A stretch of 64,000 bases of DNA from Methanomassiliicoccus sp. (GCA_018262895.1 JADFDJ010000006.1:1-64000), one strand, 5' to 3'; shown: positions 19,226 through 28,761, counted from the stretch's first letter. Notes: generated from the sequence alone by a model not told the origin. Numbers and translations are program-made.

Positions 19226-19543
19226 ATGGGGCCTCCGTTCACGATCCACCATTCCATGGGTTCGTGCGACGTGGATGCCGACATGGAAGTAGGGGCTCCG
19301 GTCACAGGACCGGTCGTGGCCGAGAATGGGCTGGAGGTCCGGACCCTTGTTGGTGGTCGGGCCGTTACGGCCGTCCATAGAGGGGTCTATGAGACCGTCG
19401 GCGAGGCCTGGACACGGGTTCTCAATTATATCCAGGAGAACGGCCATAGGCCGGCTGGCCTCGGCCAGGAGTTCTACCTGAACGACCCAGAGGTCACGCC
19501 GACGCAGGAGCTCCTGACCGAGGTTCAGCTGCCCGTGGAGTGA
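19226..19543 (+). CDS. GyrI-like effector-binding domain, C-terminal half of split MerR regulator
   Basis: 105 residues from the first ATG in this frame, but the domain really begins earlier: the 23 codons between the TAA at 19156 and this ATG read SEVIPRLLGEVYGAVV, which is family-like. MGPPFTIHHSMG, GRAVTAVHRGVYETVGEAW and the ending TEVQLPVE are typical of the GyrI/BmrR ligand-binding fold. No good binding site precedes the ATG, so separate translation looks weak. See the upstream half. Confidence 0.65.
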   Translation: MGPPFTIHHSMGSCDVDADMEVGAPVTGPVVAENGLEVRTLVGGRAVTAVHRGVYETVGEAWTRVLNYIQENGHRPAGLGQEFYLNDPEVTPTQELLTEVQLPVE

Positions 19544-19709
19544 AAGGCGCGACCCCGCTCTGCCCGCCATGGTCTCCGCGTCATCCCCCTTGTGTAACGA
19601 TGAAAATTGCCAGATGGTAACTGGCAGGGCGGAGTGGCCCATAAGCTTCAAGAGGGCTGTACCTAGCAAACCTTTTATATCACCTTTATTTTAGTGGCAG
19701 AGGATTAGT

Positions 19710-20093
19710 ATGGCACTTTGGCAGGGTAAATCGAAGCGGAAACCCAGTGGCGGCCGCCTGGTATTGAACAGAAAGAAGAGGCGTTACGAGGTCGGACGCG
19801 AGCCCCTCCTTACCAACCTTGGCGAGGAGAGCATCAGGATGTACCGCACGATGGGTGGAAACCACAAGGTCAAGATGCTTAGCGCTGCCTATGCCAATGT
19901 CGTGGACCCCAAGAACAACCAGGTCAAGAGGGTAAAGATCATCACCGTCAAGTCCAACCCCGCCAACCCCAACTACGTACAGCGTAACATCATGAACCGC
20001 GGGGCCACCATCCAGACCGAGCTCGGGATGGCCAGGATCACCTCCAGGCCAGGGCAGGACGGCACCATCAACGCGGTCCTCATCTCCGAGTGA
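19710..20093 (+). CDS. rps8e: 30S ribosomal protein S8e
   Basis: 127 residues, normal for archaea. The N-terminus MALWQGKSKRKPSGGRL and the motifs KRRYEVGREP and NPANPNYVQRNIMNRGA are characteristic of S8e, a small-subunit protein found in archaea and eukaryotes. A TATA box CTTTTATATCACC (about 19672-19684) lies some 30 bases before the ATG, so the leader is very short. Confidence 0.95.
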   Translation: MALWQGKSKRKPSGGRLVLNRKKRRYEVGREPLLTNLGEESIRMYRTMGGNHKVKMLSAAYANVVDPKNNQVKRVKIITVKSNPANPNYVQRNIMNRGATIQTELGMARITSRPGQDGTINAVLISE

Positions 20094-20133
20094 GACCAAA
20101 CCCCTTTTATACACTCACGGAGAATGACCGACC

Positions 20134-20427
20134 ATGGCCTTCGATGCTGACAAAGCCTGGGTGCTGTGGCCGGAGTATTTTGACATCTCGCGCACACGGT
20201 CACAGGGCCGTCGGGTCGTGAAGGCGCTGGCCATCCAGGAGCCCTCTATGGCCATGATCATAAAGGCCGTGGAGAAGCTAGGACTTCAATGGAAGATGGA
20301 GGAGGGCAAGTCATATCCCGGCGCATGGTGGAACAAGCAGGGCATGCTTCTGGTCGAGAACACCATGCCTAAATCCCAGCTTCTGCCACGAGTGGCGGAG
20401 CAGCTGAGGTCCGTTCCCCGCTCCTGA
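20134..20427 (+). CDS. srp19: Signal recognition particle subunit SRP19
   Basis: 97 residues. It binds SRP RNA and prepares it for SRP54. WVLWPEYFDISRTRSQGRRV at the N-terminus and KMEEGKSYPGAWWNKQG in the middle are the family hallmarks. It has its own TATA-like box, CCTTTTATACAC, about 28 bases before the ATG, and follows S8e by 40 bases. Confidence 0.93.
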   Translation: MAFDADKAWVLWPEYFDISRTRSQGRRVVKALAIQEPSMAMIIKAVEKLGLQWKMEEGKSYPGAWWNKQGMLLVENTMPKSQLLPRVAEQLRSVPRS

Positions 20428-20547
20428 ACCCTCCGATGGATACGAGCCTATGATAGTACGGACCTCACTGGGCCATACTATGTTCCTGAGAGTTCAGTGC
20501 GCAGTTCGACAAGAGAGGGAGAGCGCCGGCCGGGAGCGCCGGATCAT

Positions 20548-20567
20548 GGATGGCGTCATTGCCATCC
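20548..20567. terminator. Hairpin between convergent srp19 and DUF211 genes
   Basis: GGATGGC (20548-20554) and GCCATCC (20561-20567) form a perfect 7-bp stem with a 6-base loop between two convergent genes. A direct repeat GAGCGCCGG lies just before it. It may end or stabilise transcripts; archaeal termination depends mainly on T-runs, so the role is uncertain. Confidence 0.35.
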
Positions 20568-20611
20568 TGAATACCTGGCTCGCGCAGTGATATTTTCCGA
20601 GAAGGGAGAGA

Positions 20612-20902
20612 TCAGCGGTCCTGGAACGTCTCCACCTCTTCTACCAGCCTCTTCCCTGCGGAAACGCTGTCCACAGAGTGTATGACCGCCCCAGCCTCGG
20701 TTATGGCTGTCTCGACGTCATCGAAGATTATGGCGTTCCCCTCGATGGTTATCTTGACGGTCTCGGTGTCCTGGTCCACTTCGACGATGGATATGTTCAC
20801 CCCAGAGGTTCCCTGCAGCACGCTGAGGCGCTGGGAAAGCTCCACTATGGAAGGGTGATGTGGCTTCAGTACGTCCAAAACTATCCTCTTAATATCGCTC
20901 AA
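20612..20902 (-). CDS. DUF211 family protein
   Basis: 96 residues matching the archaeal DUF211 family: [20 protein letters not shown] at the N-terminus, then [21 protein letters not shown]-type strands and the ending [16 protein letters not shown] (the protein reads [17 protein letters not shown]). The family has a ferredoxin-like fold and no firmly known function. The start codon is TTG at 20902, after GTGAG: no ATG lies in frame upstream. It is divergent from the NAD(P)HX repair gene. Confidence 0.85.
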   Translation of the reverse strand: MSDIKRIVLDVLKPHHPSIVELSQRLSVLQGTSGVNISIVEVDQDTETVKITIEGNAIIFDDVETAITEAGAVIHSVDSVSAGKRLVEEVETFQDR

Positions 20903-21081
20903 TTGCAGCTCACTAATCCTGTTTTTTTGAATGAAATCCCAGTATTAAATGGTAGCCCTCCTGCAACTCTGGGAAATGCGTAACACGACCGTTCATGAGG
21001 GCCCGAGAGAGTCTTGGTGCTGCCTTTCTAACGTGCTATGGACAAAAAGAATTTAACTCCATCATCCTCATACTCGAGGTC

Positions 21082-22515
21082 ATGCTCCCCTTTCTGGAGG
21101 TTCGGGTGCTCGATATCAACTCGGAGCACCTGGGTGTCCCTATCGACGCGCTTATGGAGAACGCCGGCGAGGCCGTGGCCGAGACGATAATGAACGAGCT
21201 GGGCACTGGCAAGAAGATCGCTGTCGTGTGCGGAGTGGGCAACAACGCCGGGGATGGGTTCGTGACCGCGAGGAACCTCATGCGCCACAATGATGTGACG
21301 GTACTGCTCGCCAACCCTCCTGCGGAGATCAGAACAGATGCTGCTAAAAGGGCCTTCGAGAAGGTGAAGCACATCTCCTCGTCCTCTGTTGGAGTCAACT
21401 TCTCCAACTTCGACATCGTGGTTGATGCCTTGTTGGGCACTGGGACCATCAAAGAGGTACGGGAGCCATACCGCACGCTCATCAACCGCATTAACGACTC
21501 GCGTACATACGTGGTCTCCATCGACGTCCCTTCGGGTCTGGGAACGGACATCCAGGTGGAGGCCGATCTCACGGTCACGTTCACGGGCATCAAGGAAGGG
21601 ATGAACGAGGACAACTCCGGCAGGATCGTGCTGCAGGACATCGGCATTCCTGCAGATGCCAAGCGGTTCATTGGGCCGGGGGAGCTGATCTACTACCCCG
21701 TTCGCAGTCCGGACGCGCACAAGGGCGAGAGCGGAAGGCTTCTCATTGTCGGCGGAGGTCCGTTCACCGGGGCCCCGGCATTGGCGGGGCTGGCCGCATA
21801 CCGTATGGGCGTGGACCTGGTCAACATCGCCACCCCGTGGATGTCCTATGCCCCCATCGCCTCGTACTCACCGAACCTCGTGGTCCACCGCTTGAGCGGC
21901 GATGTCCTCAACTTGAGCGATGTGTCGCGCATCATGGAGCTGATGAAATGCTCGGACGCCCTGCTCATCGGCCCCGGTCTGGGGCGTGATCCCTCGACCC
22001 AGGAGGCGGTGCGGAAGATCGTGGAGGACTGTGAGATCCCCCTGGTCATCGATGCCGACGCCATTACCGCCGTTTCCAGGGACGTCTCGGTGCTGGAAGG
22101 TAAGCGGTGCGTCATAACGCCTCATGCACGTGAGTACGCCATGCTCATGGGGCGGACACTTCCCAAGGACATCGACGCCCGGCAGCTGGACGTGACCGAG
22201 GCCGCCAGAGAACTGGGCGTCGTCCTTCTGGTCAAGGGGATGATAGATGTTGTCTCCGATGGGTCGTGGACCAAGCTCAATAGGACAGGGAACGCGGGCA
22301 TGAGCGTCGGAGGGACAGGGGATGTCCTCGCCGGTGAGGTGGGGGCGCTTCTGACAAAACATGTCTCGCCGTTCAATGCCGCACGCATAGCTGCGTTCAC
22401 CAACGGGGCTGCTGGCGACCTTGCGTTCGACAAGATAGGCTACAGCCTTATGGCCACCGATGTCATCGAGTGCATCCCTGACACGCTCAGGCGGGGGCTC
22501 AAGAAGGTCCGCTGA
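21082..22515 (+). CDS. nnr: Bifunctional NAD(P)HX epimerase/dehydratase
   Basis: 477 residues. It repairs damaged hydrated NAD(P)H. The N-terminal epimerase (YjeF_N, about 1-210) has VVCGVGNNAGDGFVTARNL and VDALLGTG. The C-terminal ADP/ATP-dependent dehydratase (ribokinase-like, about 215-477) has LIVGGGPFTGAPALAGLAA, LLIGPGLGRD, LVIDADAIT, ITPHAREYAMLMG and the catalytic NAGMSVGGTGDVLAG. ATG 21082 begins a standard N-terminus (MLPFLEVRVLDINSEHLGVP); the longer frame upstream has no family sequence. Confidence 0.92.
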   Translation: MLPFLEVRVLDINSEHLGVPIDALMENAGEAVAETIMNELGTGKKIAVVCGVGNNAGDGFVTARNLMRHNDVTVLLANPPAEIRTDAAKRAFEKVKHISSSSVGVNFSNFDIVVDALLGTGTIKEVREPYRTLINRINDSRTYVVSIDVPSGLGTDIQVEADLTVTFTGIKEGMNEDNSGRIVLQDIGIPADAKRFIGPGELIYYPVRSPDAHKGESGRLLIVGGGPFTGAPALAGLAAYRMGVDLVNIATPWMSYAPIASYSPNLVVHRLSGDVLNLSDVSRIMELMKCSDALLIGPGLGRDPSTQEAVRKIVEDCEIPLVIDADAITAVSRDVSVLEGKRCVITPHAREYAMLMGRTLPKDIDARQLDVTEAARELGVVLLVKGMIDVVSDGSWTKLNRTGNAGMSVGGTGDVLAGEVGALLTKHVSPFNAARIAAFTNGAAGDLAFDKIGYSLMATDVIECIPDTLRRGLKKVR

Positions 22516-22554
22516 GCGCCATTCTCAAATAGTCATTCTGGATAGGTAACGTCC

Positions 22555-23232
22555 GTGAAGATCGCGCTGATATCCGATGTCCATGCCAACCTCATTGCCC
22601 TGCGGGCAGTCCTGGAGGACATGGAGGGTCGGGATGTGGGAGAGATCCTCTCCGCGGGGGACGTCGTCGGTTACTATCCTTTCCCCAACGAGACCATATC
22701 TCTCTTCCGGGAGCGGTCGATCATATCGATACAGGGGAATCACGACCGGGCGGTGCTCAGCGCAGGGGATCCCCGGATGAACCCCTGGGCCAACAGCGCG
22801 GTGTCGTGGACGCTTGCGCACCTATCCGAGAGCTCAGTGGAGTACATCAGCTCGATGCCCCGTCACCGTTCGATGAGCATCGGTGGGACCAGCATAGCCA
22901 TGTACCATGGGGCACCCTTCGATGATGATTACTACCTGTTCGAGGAGGAAGCCACGGAGGAGGTCCTCCAATCCACGGGGTGCAGCCTGTTGGTGCTGGG
23001 GCACACCCATGTTCCGTTCATCAAGAGGTATAGGAGCGGCATCATCGTGAACCCCGGCTCCATTGGTCAGCCCCGGGATGGAGACCCTGATTCGAGCTAT
23101 GCCATCTATGACACCGAGACCCGCAAGGCCTTCATCCTGCGGGTACCCTACGACATAGGCACCGTGGCCGACAGGACCATACAGGCCGGCCTGTCGTCCA
23201 GCCTGGCCAATCGCCTGTACGTCGGGCACTGA
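22555..23232 (+). CDS. Metallophosphoesterase
   Basis: 225 residues of the calcineurin-like fold, closest to the YfcE/MJ0936-like group of bacterial and archaeal phosphodiesterases. Ligand motifs: ISDVHANL (7-14), SAGDVVGYYPF (about 37), IQGNHDRAV (about 61), YHGAPFDD (about 120) and LGHTHVPF (about 151), with NPGSIGQPRDG near 166. The start is GTG at 22555, which gives the standard MKIALISDVHAN. It lies 40 bases after nnr and 41 before another phosphoesterase gene. Confidence 0.87.
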   Translation: MKIALISDVHANLIALRAVLEDMEGRDVGEILSAGDVVGYYPFPNETISLFRERSIISIQGNHDRAVLSAGDPRMNPWANSAVSWTLAHLSESSVEYISSMPRHRSMSIGGTSIAMYHGAPFDDDYYLFEEEATEEVLQSTGCSLLVLGHTHVPFIKRYRSGIIVNPGSIGQPRDGDPDSSYAIYDTETRKAFILRVPYDIGTVADRTIQAGLSSSLANRLYVGH

Positions 23233-23272
23233 CCAACAACTTTTTTCACCACGCTCACATGTATGGTGCAGG

Positions 23273-24067
23273 ATGAGCGAGGTCAGCCCCATACCGGACC
23301 ACCTGGCCCTGGAGATCATTGGGTCGCAGAGGATCATCTGTGTAGGTGACCTGCACGTGGGGCTGGAGTCGGAGCTCAGGTCCCATGGCGTGTTCGTACC
23401 TTCCCAGACCGCGCGTATGGAGAAGGAGCTTGTGTCCCTCAGCCCGGGAAGGGACCGGCTGGTGCTTCTGGGCGATATCAAGAACAAGGTCCCCGGGTCC
23501 ACGCACCAAGAGTACGCCGAGCTACCACGGTTCTTCCGTACCATGAAGCGCCACTACGCAGAGGTGGATGTGGTCAGGGGGAACCATGATACTAACATAG
23601 AGGAGTTCATTCCCGAAGGGGTGACGGTCCATCCCTCCACGGGATTACGGATCGACGATGTCGGGTTCGTCCACGGCCACACATGGCCGTCCCCTGAGGT
23701 CATGGCCGCCCGCACCCTGATCATCGGGCACAACCATCCCACCATCGCCCTTGAGGACTCCCTGGGGAACATCAGCAAGGAGCCCTGCTGGGTCCGGTTC
23801 AACATCAGGGAGGGGAACGGCAGGTACATGGAGATACCTGAAGAGGTCATCATGGTGCCAGCGTTCAACAGGTCCCTCGGGGGATCACCCATAAACATCG
23901 AGAAGGGCAAGATGCTGGGCCCGCTGTTCAGCGAGGGTATGGTGGACATCCGAAAGGCCAGGGTGTACCTGCCGGACGGCATTTACCTCGGTCAGGTGGG
24001 ATCGCTGATGGTCAGGGGAGGCACCCGTGTCAGGACCATGCCCAAGCCTCGAGACTATGTCTACTGA
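23273..24067 (+). CDS. Archaeal SbcD-related metallophosphoesterase
   Basis: 264 residues. Motifs CVGDLHVGLE (about 23), LLGDIKNKVPG (about 65), VRGNHDTNI (about 100), FVHGHTWP (about 130) and IIGHNHPT (about 147) fit the archaeal phosphoesterase family distantly related to SbcD/Mre11. In other archaea members often lie beside helicase genes; here the neighbour is another phosphoesterase. Substrate unknown. Confidence 0.8.
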   Translation: MSEVSPIPDHLALEIIGSQRIICVGDLHVGLESELRSHGVFVPSQTARMEKELVSLSPGRDRLVLLGDIKNKVPGSTHQEYAELPRFFRTMKRHYAEVDVVRGNHDTNIEEFIPEGVTVHPSTGLRIDDVGFVHGHTWPSPEVMAARTLIIGHNHPTIALEDSLGNISKEPCWVRFNIREGNGRYMEIPEEVIMVPAFNRSLGGSPINIEKGKMLGPLFSEGMVDIRKARVYLPDGIYLGQVGSLMVRGGTRVRTMPKPRDYVY

Positions 24068-24104
24068 GGCCTGTGAAGGACCTAGAATATGTGGAAAGGG
24101 AGCG

Positions 24105-24671
24105 TCAGAAGAAGCTGCTTATGCCCTCTTCCGATAAGTAGTCGCAGTACTCGTCATCGAGGAGGATGCGCAGCTGGTCCATGAAGGAGTACTTCCCCGT
24201 CTCCAGTATGGAGTGCAGAACGAACGAGCGGGCCTCCCTGGCCAGGTCCATGTTCTCTGGGTCTTGTCCCTGGTCGATGATGTCCAGCGCATACGCGAGC
24301 TGATCCTCCGTATACTTTCCATACTGGTTCTTGGCGTCAGGGAACATCCTCTCGAAACCTTCCCTGTCCTCTCTCTTGCAGTAATAGAAGGACTCGGCGG
24401 CGGAGTGCTTGGGACTTAGCGTGTAGGCGATCCTATCGGCCAAGAGGACATCGATGAATATGGTCGCGGACTCGTAGAACGTCATCAGATCATCGTTCCT
24501 GCGGCAATGTTGATTTTCGTACGAGCTGTTGTCCCGATTCCTGTAAATATCGTCCCGATAAAGCTTGTCGAAGCTCGAAACGTAATCGAAGTAGGCATCT
24601 CCCCTGTTCACGAAGAATTTGCAAAAGTGCAGTCTGTCATGTATGCCGAACATGTCGGATGGCTCGAGCAT
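24105..24671 (-). CDS. Hypothetical protein
   Basis: 188 residues, no recognised family. It is acidic and rich in Tyr, Asp and Phe, with no signal peptide or membrane helix. Segments such as RDNSSYENQHCRRNDDL and MTFYESATIFIDVLLADRIA suggest a soluble helical protein. Base use and codon-third GC are lower near the N-terminus than in neighbouring genes, which may mean an acquired gene. It is convergent with the phosphoesterase gene. Confidence 0.55.
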   Translation of the reverse strand: MLEPSDMFGIHDRLHFCKFFVNRGDAYFDYVSSFDKLYRDDIYRNRDNSSYENQHCRRNDDLMTFYESATIFIDVLLADRIAYTLSPKHSAAESFYYCKREDREGFERMFPDAKNQYGKYTEDQLAYALDIIDQGQDPENMDLAREARSFVLHSILETGKYSFMDQLRILLDDEYCDYLSEEGISSFF

Positions 24672-25416
24672 TCTATCTCACCTATTGTGCTGAATTTATC
24701 AAGATCGTTTGGTGCCTAGGCGACCGGTTCGATGAAAAAATAAGATATATCTTTTTTGATAGTTTTTCATGTTCGTATAGCGGATCGATCATCCAGCAGA
24801 CAAATGACCTTACATTCGCATTGATCACCACACTGTGGATGGGGGTGAACGATTAGGGGGCCGTCGGGAGGATGTGACTATCCTTACTGTACCCTTACTC
24901 CCTTCATTCCAGGGGCGCTAGCCATATGGTGAATGCGAAAACCTTCAGCGAGGGCTTATCCATCATCTAAAAAAAGGGCCAGCATTATACATTATCAGGG
25001 ACCAACTCGGACCGTAATGCAGATGTAGAATTTGAACTAGCTCAGGAGGTACAAGAACGGCTGCTCGTTGATAATGGGGCAAATAATTATTTATGTATAG
25101 ATATATTAATATCGTCGTCCGCCCTGGGCGTTCTTGTCGGTCGGCTAAGAACCACTCACCCGATCGGCGCGCTATGCTCGGGCGCCTGGGGCGGCATCAT
25201 CCGGACGATCGTTTTTTACTCCATAACGCTCCCATCAACGCACATCCATGATATCGTTACCTACGGTAAATGGGCAGGTAGAGAAATGCGGCTTATTGTT
25301 GTGTCCAATGGCGTGTGATCGATCTCAATGCTCGCAGAGATGGTTTTCATCTAATGGCTGTTTGCGTATAGGTAATGACATATATCTCCATTGGTTGACG
25401 GAACGAGGAACGCCAG
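24672..25416. other. 745-bp intergenic region with an orphan open frame
   Basis: No supported gene. On the plus strand the frame from 24971 to the TGA at 25316-25318 stays open for 115 codons and includes a hydrophobic run, CIDILISSSALGVLVGRL, but has no usable start codon before a late ATG. It may be a gene remnant. TATTTATGTATAG near 25086 and other AT-rich patches could be promoters for the exported-protein gene downstream. Confidence 0.3.
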
Positions 25417-26064
25417 ATGCCCCCACAAACTCCACGAGACCAAAAAAAGAAGGGCCGAGAAAATCAGGAGAAGGATAGCACTATCGCTAGGTCACTAATG
25501 AAGGGGAACAAGGTACGTCGCTTGGTGATTATCAGCGTGCTTGCGGTCATTTGCGGTGCGATAATCTTCATGGCCATGCTGGGCAACAGCTCGGTCGAAA
25601 AGCTGCAGGTCGTGCAGGGCGACCAGCTGCAGTACAGCATCACCGGATATGAATCAGGCAACGACGTATCAGGTGCCATGACCATCATGGTTACTAAAAC
25701 GACACCCAGCTCTTTCACGGCAAGCTACTCGATCACCATTGATGACAATACAAACAGGACAGAGATAGTGTTTGATGGAGCAAGGGGCGGGTGGTCCTCC
25801 AACGTTCATAATGTCGTGGGAAGACTGTCTGGTAGCGGCTCGGCAGCAACAGCCGGAAATACCTCGACCTACAGCACGCTGTTCGGGACCAAAGAGCTCA
25901 CCGTTTACTCTATCTCTGCCACCTCACAGATGGGCAAGAGCGTCCTGTTCCAGTACTGGCTAGATGCTACGACGAAATGTCCCTATCTTCTTTCCATGAC
26001 CTATGGGAATGGGGATGTCCTCACGTTTAACCTGGTGTACACCAACATTGCGGTTTTCCAATGA
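25417..26064 (+). CDS. Membrane-anchored exported protein, unknown function
   Basis: 215 residues. A basic N-terminus is followed by one hydrophobic segment, LVIISVLAVICGAIIFMAML (about 36-55), then an exported region rich in Ser, Thr, Gly and Asn with beta-like repeats (QLQYSITGYESGND, TMTIMVTKTTPSSFTASYSI in part). This is a typical anchored surface protein. GAGGA 7 bases before ATG 25417 supports that start; ATG 25498 would give a shorter signal-anchor protein. No family recognised. Confidence 0.6.
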   Translation: MPPQTPRDQKKKGRENQEKDSTIARSLMKGNKVRRLVIISVLAVICGAIIFMAMLGNSSVEKLQVVQGDQLQYSITGYESGNDVSGAMTIMVTKTTPSSFTASYSITIDDNTNRTEIVFDGARGGWSSNVHNVVGRLSGSGSAATAGNTSTYSTLFGTKELTVYSISATSQMGKSVLFQYWLDATTKCPYLLSMTYGNGDVLTFNLVYTNIAVFQ

Positions 26065-26227
26065 TTGACATCATCACCCTCCTTTTCCGTCATTGAATGA
26101 GCTCCTGGAACTCGGAGAGGGAGGTTCTCGTCGTGATGTCCTGAAACAACAATCGAGGTGTTGCCCTAAATCATTGTGTCCATAGAAAAATGTGAAGGGA
26201 AGGTGTTTGTTGGCGTTTTCGCGGCCA

Positions 26228-27742
26228 TCAGTAGTTCTTGATGTCCTTGAACACTGATCCGTCGGGGTTCCTGATAGTGGCCCGGATGGGCATCTGGCCA
26301 GGCAGGGTGTGCGTGGCGCAGGAGTTGCAGGGGTCGTACGCCCTGTATGCCATCTCGATCTCGTTCAGGATACCGGGGGAGACCTGCCAGTTCTTGATCA
26401 GAGCCTTGGCGGCCTGGCGCACGGACAGGTTTATGGGCGCGTTGTTGTTGGTCGTACCGACCACCAGGTTCACATCGGTGGTGATGCCGTTCTTATCCGC
26501 TACGTAGTGGTGGATCAGAGTTCCCCTGGGCGCTTCTAGGCAGCCGACACCTTCTCCGGGCTCTCCGGGAGGGGTCTGTATATCGGTGCTGGTGATCTCG
26601 GGATCCTGCGCAAGCTGCACCATCAGCTCGGCAGCGTGTACCAGCTCGATGACCCTGGCCCAGTGCATAACCATGGTGTGATGGATAGGTCCGTTGATGC
26701 CCAGTCCCTTGAAGAAGTCCTTCATTTGCAGGTAGTAGTCATGCGCAAGGGGGGTGGTGAACCCGGTGGACGCGTTGATCCTGGCCAGCGGGGCGCAGCG
26801 GTAGATACCGCTCTGGGGCCCGTCGGTGAACCCGTTCCAGCCTATCTTCTTCTGGAAGCAGAACTTCTCGTAGGACCAGGGCTCGACGTGCTCGCCGATG
26901 TAGTCCAGGTACTTGTCGGGGTGGAACTTCCACATCTCCTTGCCCGTCTGGTCGACGACACGAAGATCGCCATCGTAGAAGTTGATCTTGTTGTCCTTGT
27001 CCACTAGGCCCTGATAGTAGGTCTCATTGTAGTAAATACCGGGGTCCGTGATAAGCGCCAGGTAGTCCTCGTTCTTCAGGACGACGTCCGTGAGCAGTTG
27101 AGCGGTGAACTTGGAGAACTCCACTGTGGACTTGGCCCATTCCTCCACCTTCTTCCTGTCATCCTCTAGCAGGGGCTTGCTCATTCCTCCGGGGATACCG
27201 CAGACAGGATGGGTGGCCTTTCCGCCCATCATCTCCTGGACCTTCTGAGCATACGCCCGGTGCTTTATGACCTCACCGCCAATGTTTACGCCTACCGCAT
27301 CCACGACACCGAGGATGTTTCTCTTCTCTACCGGGGCCATAGGGCCGAGCACGAAGTCGGCCGCTGCCAGGGCGTAGAAGTGAGCGATGTGGCTGTGGAC
27401 GTAGTGAGCGGCGTAGAACAGCTCACGGAGCTTCCTGCCCGCGGGTGGGGGTTCTGCCTTGAACACCTTGTCCAGAGCCTTAGTGGAGCACAGGTGGTGG
27501 GCTCCGGGGCACACGCCGCACAGACGGGCCGTGATCTTGTTGAGCTCGTCGACCGAACGGCCGATGCAGAACTTCTCGAAGCCCCTAAGCTCGGGCACCT
27601 GCCAGTACGCCTGAGCTACGTTTCCCTCGTCGTTGAGGAAGATCTCGATCTTCCCGTGACCCTCAAGCCTGGTGATGGGATCGATGGTGATCCTCTTGGA
27701 CTCTGCTCTTGTTGTCGGTTCACTGATAATAGGGCCGGTCAT
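26228..27742 (-). CDS. mvhA: F420-non-reducing [NiFe] hydrogenase large subunit MvhA
   Basis: 504 residues. It holds the NiFe centre that oxidises H2 for the Hdr complex. The four nickel ligands are the cysteines of RLCGVCPGAHH (about residues 73-83) and DPCNSCATHTLPG near the C-terminus. ITRLEGHGKIEIFL near residue 22 is the usual N-terminal motif. About 20 residues (SCATHTLPG onward, ending in KDIKNY) follow the last ligand pair, so a C-terminal peptide may be cleaved after HTLPG. The ATG overlaps the mvhG stop (ATGA), so the two are translationally coupled. The order on this strand is hdrA, mvhD, mvhG, mvhA. Confidence 0.95.
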   Translation of the reverse strand: MTGPIISEPTTRAESKRITIDPITRLEGHGKIEIFLNDEGNVAQAYWQVPELRGFEKFCIGRSVDELNKITARLCGVCPGAHHLCSTKALDKVFKAEPPPAGRKLRELFYAAHYVHSHIAHFYALAAADFVLGPMAPVEKRNILGVVDAVGVNIGGEVIKHRAYAQKVQEMMGGKATHPVCGIPGGMSKPLLEDDRKKVEEWAKSTVEFSKFTAQLLTDVVLKNEDYLALITDPGIYYNETYYQGLVDKDNKINFYDGDLRVVDQTGKEMWKFHPDKYLDYIGEHVEPWSYEKFCFQKKIGWNGFTDGPQSGIYRCAPLARINASTGFTTPLAHDYYLQMKDFFKGLGINGPIHHTMVMHWARVIELVHAAELMVQLAQDPEITSTDIQTPPGEPGEGVGCLEAPRGTLIHHYVADKNGITTDVNLVVGTTNNNAPINLSVRQAAKALIKNWQVSPGILNEIEMAYRAYDPCNSCATHTLPGQMPIRATIRNPDGSVFKDIKNY

Positions 27743-28746
27743 TGCTTCACCGCCTTCTTCTCCTTGACTTTCCTCTTGATGATGGACTTGGGCATGGTGA
27801 ACGCGTAGAACGTCCCCAGCGGGTCCTTGATCTGCGTCATCAGCTCGAGGATCTCATCCTCAGTGAGCTGGGTCTCGTTGTCAGCGGTCCTGAAGATTGA
27901 TGCCAGCGCGCTCAGCATGGAGCCTCCTTGGTCCAGAACAGCTGCTGTCGGCCCCATGCATCCGCGGCATGGTTGGTTGGCCTCAAGGCATTTGGCACCA
28001 CAGCCGGCCCTGGTGGCCGGTCCGAGGCAGATGACCCCTTGCTCCAGCATGCACTTCTTGGGATCGATGGCGATCTCATAGGGCATGTTGATCTTGTCGA
28101 TGGTGGTGACCTCCTTGGTCCTACCGCACTCATCGCACAGGGTCTTCTGAGAGGCCAGTACCGCTCCCTTGGGAGGCAGGGGTGCTCCCTCTGTCAGGTG
28201 CTTCGTCACGATTCCTAGGAATTCGTTGATTTGGTCGGTGGTGGGGGGGCACCCGGGCATGAAGTAGTCGACATCCACAACGTCCTCGAGCGTGAGGACG
28301 GTGTCGTACATGACCGGCAGCTCTAGCTCCCCCTCGGGTCCATCCCACTTAGGCTGAGGTATGGTGTGTTGAGGGTTCACGCTGGTGAAAGTTTTGTTGT
28401 AGACGTAATCCTGGAGATCCTTCTTGTTGGTTACGTTCGCCAGGCCTGGTATGCCGCCGAAGCAGGCGCAGGAGCCGAAGGAGACCATGATGGCCGATTT
28501 CTGCCGCAGCAGCTTGGCCACATGCTCGTTCTCGCTGTTCCTGACGGCTCCGTTGTAGAGCGTTAGGGTGATGCTCTTATCGGGCATTGCCTCAACGTCC
28601 TTCAGCTTCGCGTCCACTGCAATAGGCCAGAACGCGATGTCCGCAATCTCCGCAAGGCCGAGGATCTTCTCATCTATATCCAGAAGGGCCACGTCGCAAC
28701 CGCCGCATCCCGCTCCCCAGTATTGTGCTATCTTTACTTTTGCCAT
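27739..28746 (-). CDS. mvhG: F420-non-reducing hydrogenase small subunit MvhG
   Basis: 335 residues. It carries Fe-S clusters that take electrons from MvhA to MvhD. The proximal-cluster motif is in YWGAGCGGCDVALLDID (residues 7-23), with SFGSCACFGG (about 93), PGCPP (about 168) and later cysteines CDECGR, CLGPATRAGCGAKC and CRGCMGP. ATG 28746 follows AAGGTGG at a good distance; the GTG at 28755 is a weaker alternative. Reading upstream in the same frame, only a single TAG separates it from mvhD (see findings). Confidence 0.93.
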   Translation of the reverse strand: MAKVKIAQYWGAGCGGCDVALLDIDEKILGLAEIADIAFWPIAVDAKLKDVEAMPDKSITLTLYNGAVRNSENEHVAKLLRQKSAIMVSFGSCACFGGIPGLANVTNKKDLQDYVYNKTFTSVNPQHTIPQPKWDGPEGELELPVMYDTVLTLEDVVDVDYFMPGCPPTTDQINEFLGIVTKHLTEGAPLPPKGAVLASQKTLCDECGRTKEVTTIDKINMPYEIAIDPKKCMLEQGVICLGPATRAGCGAKCLEANQPCRGCMGPTAAVLDQGGSMLSALASIFRTADNETQLTEDEILELMTQIKDPLGTFYAFTMPKSIIKRKVKEKKAVKQ

Positions 28747-28761
28747 GGTTTCCACCTTATC

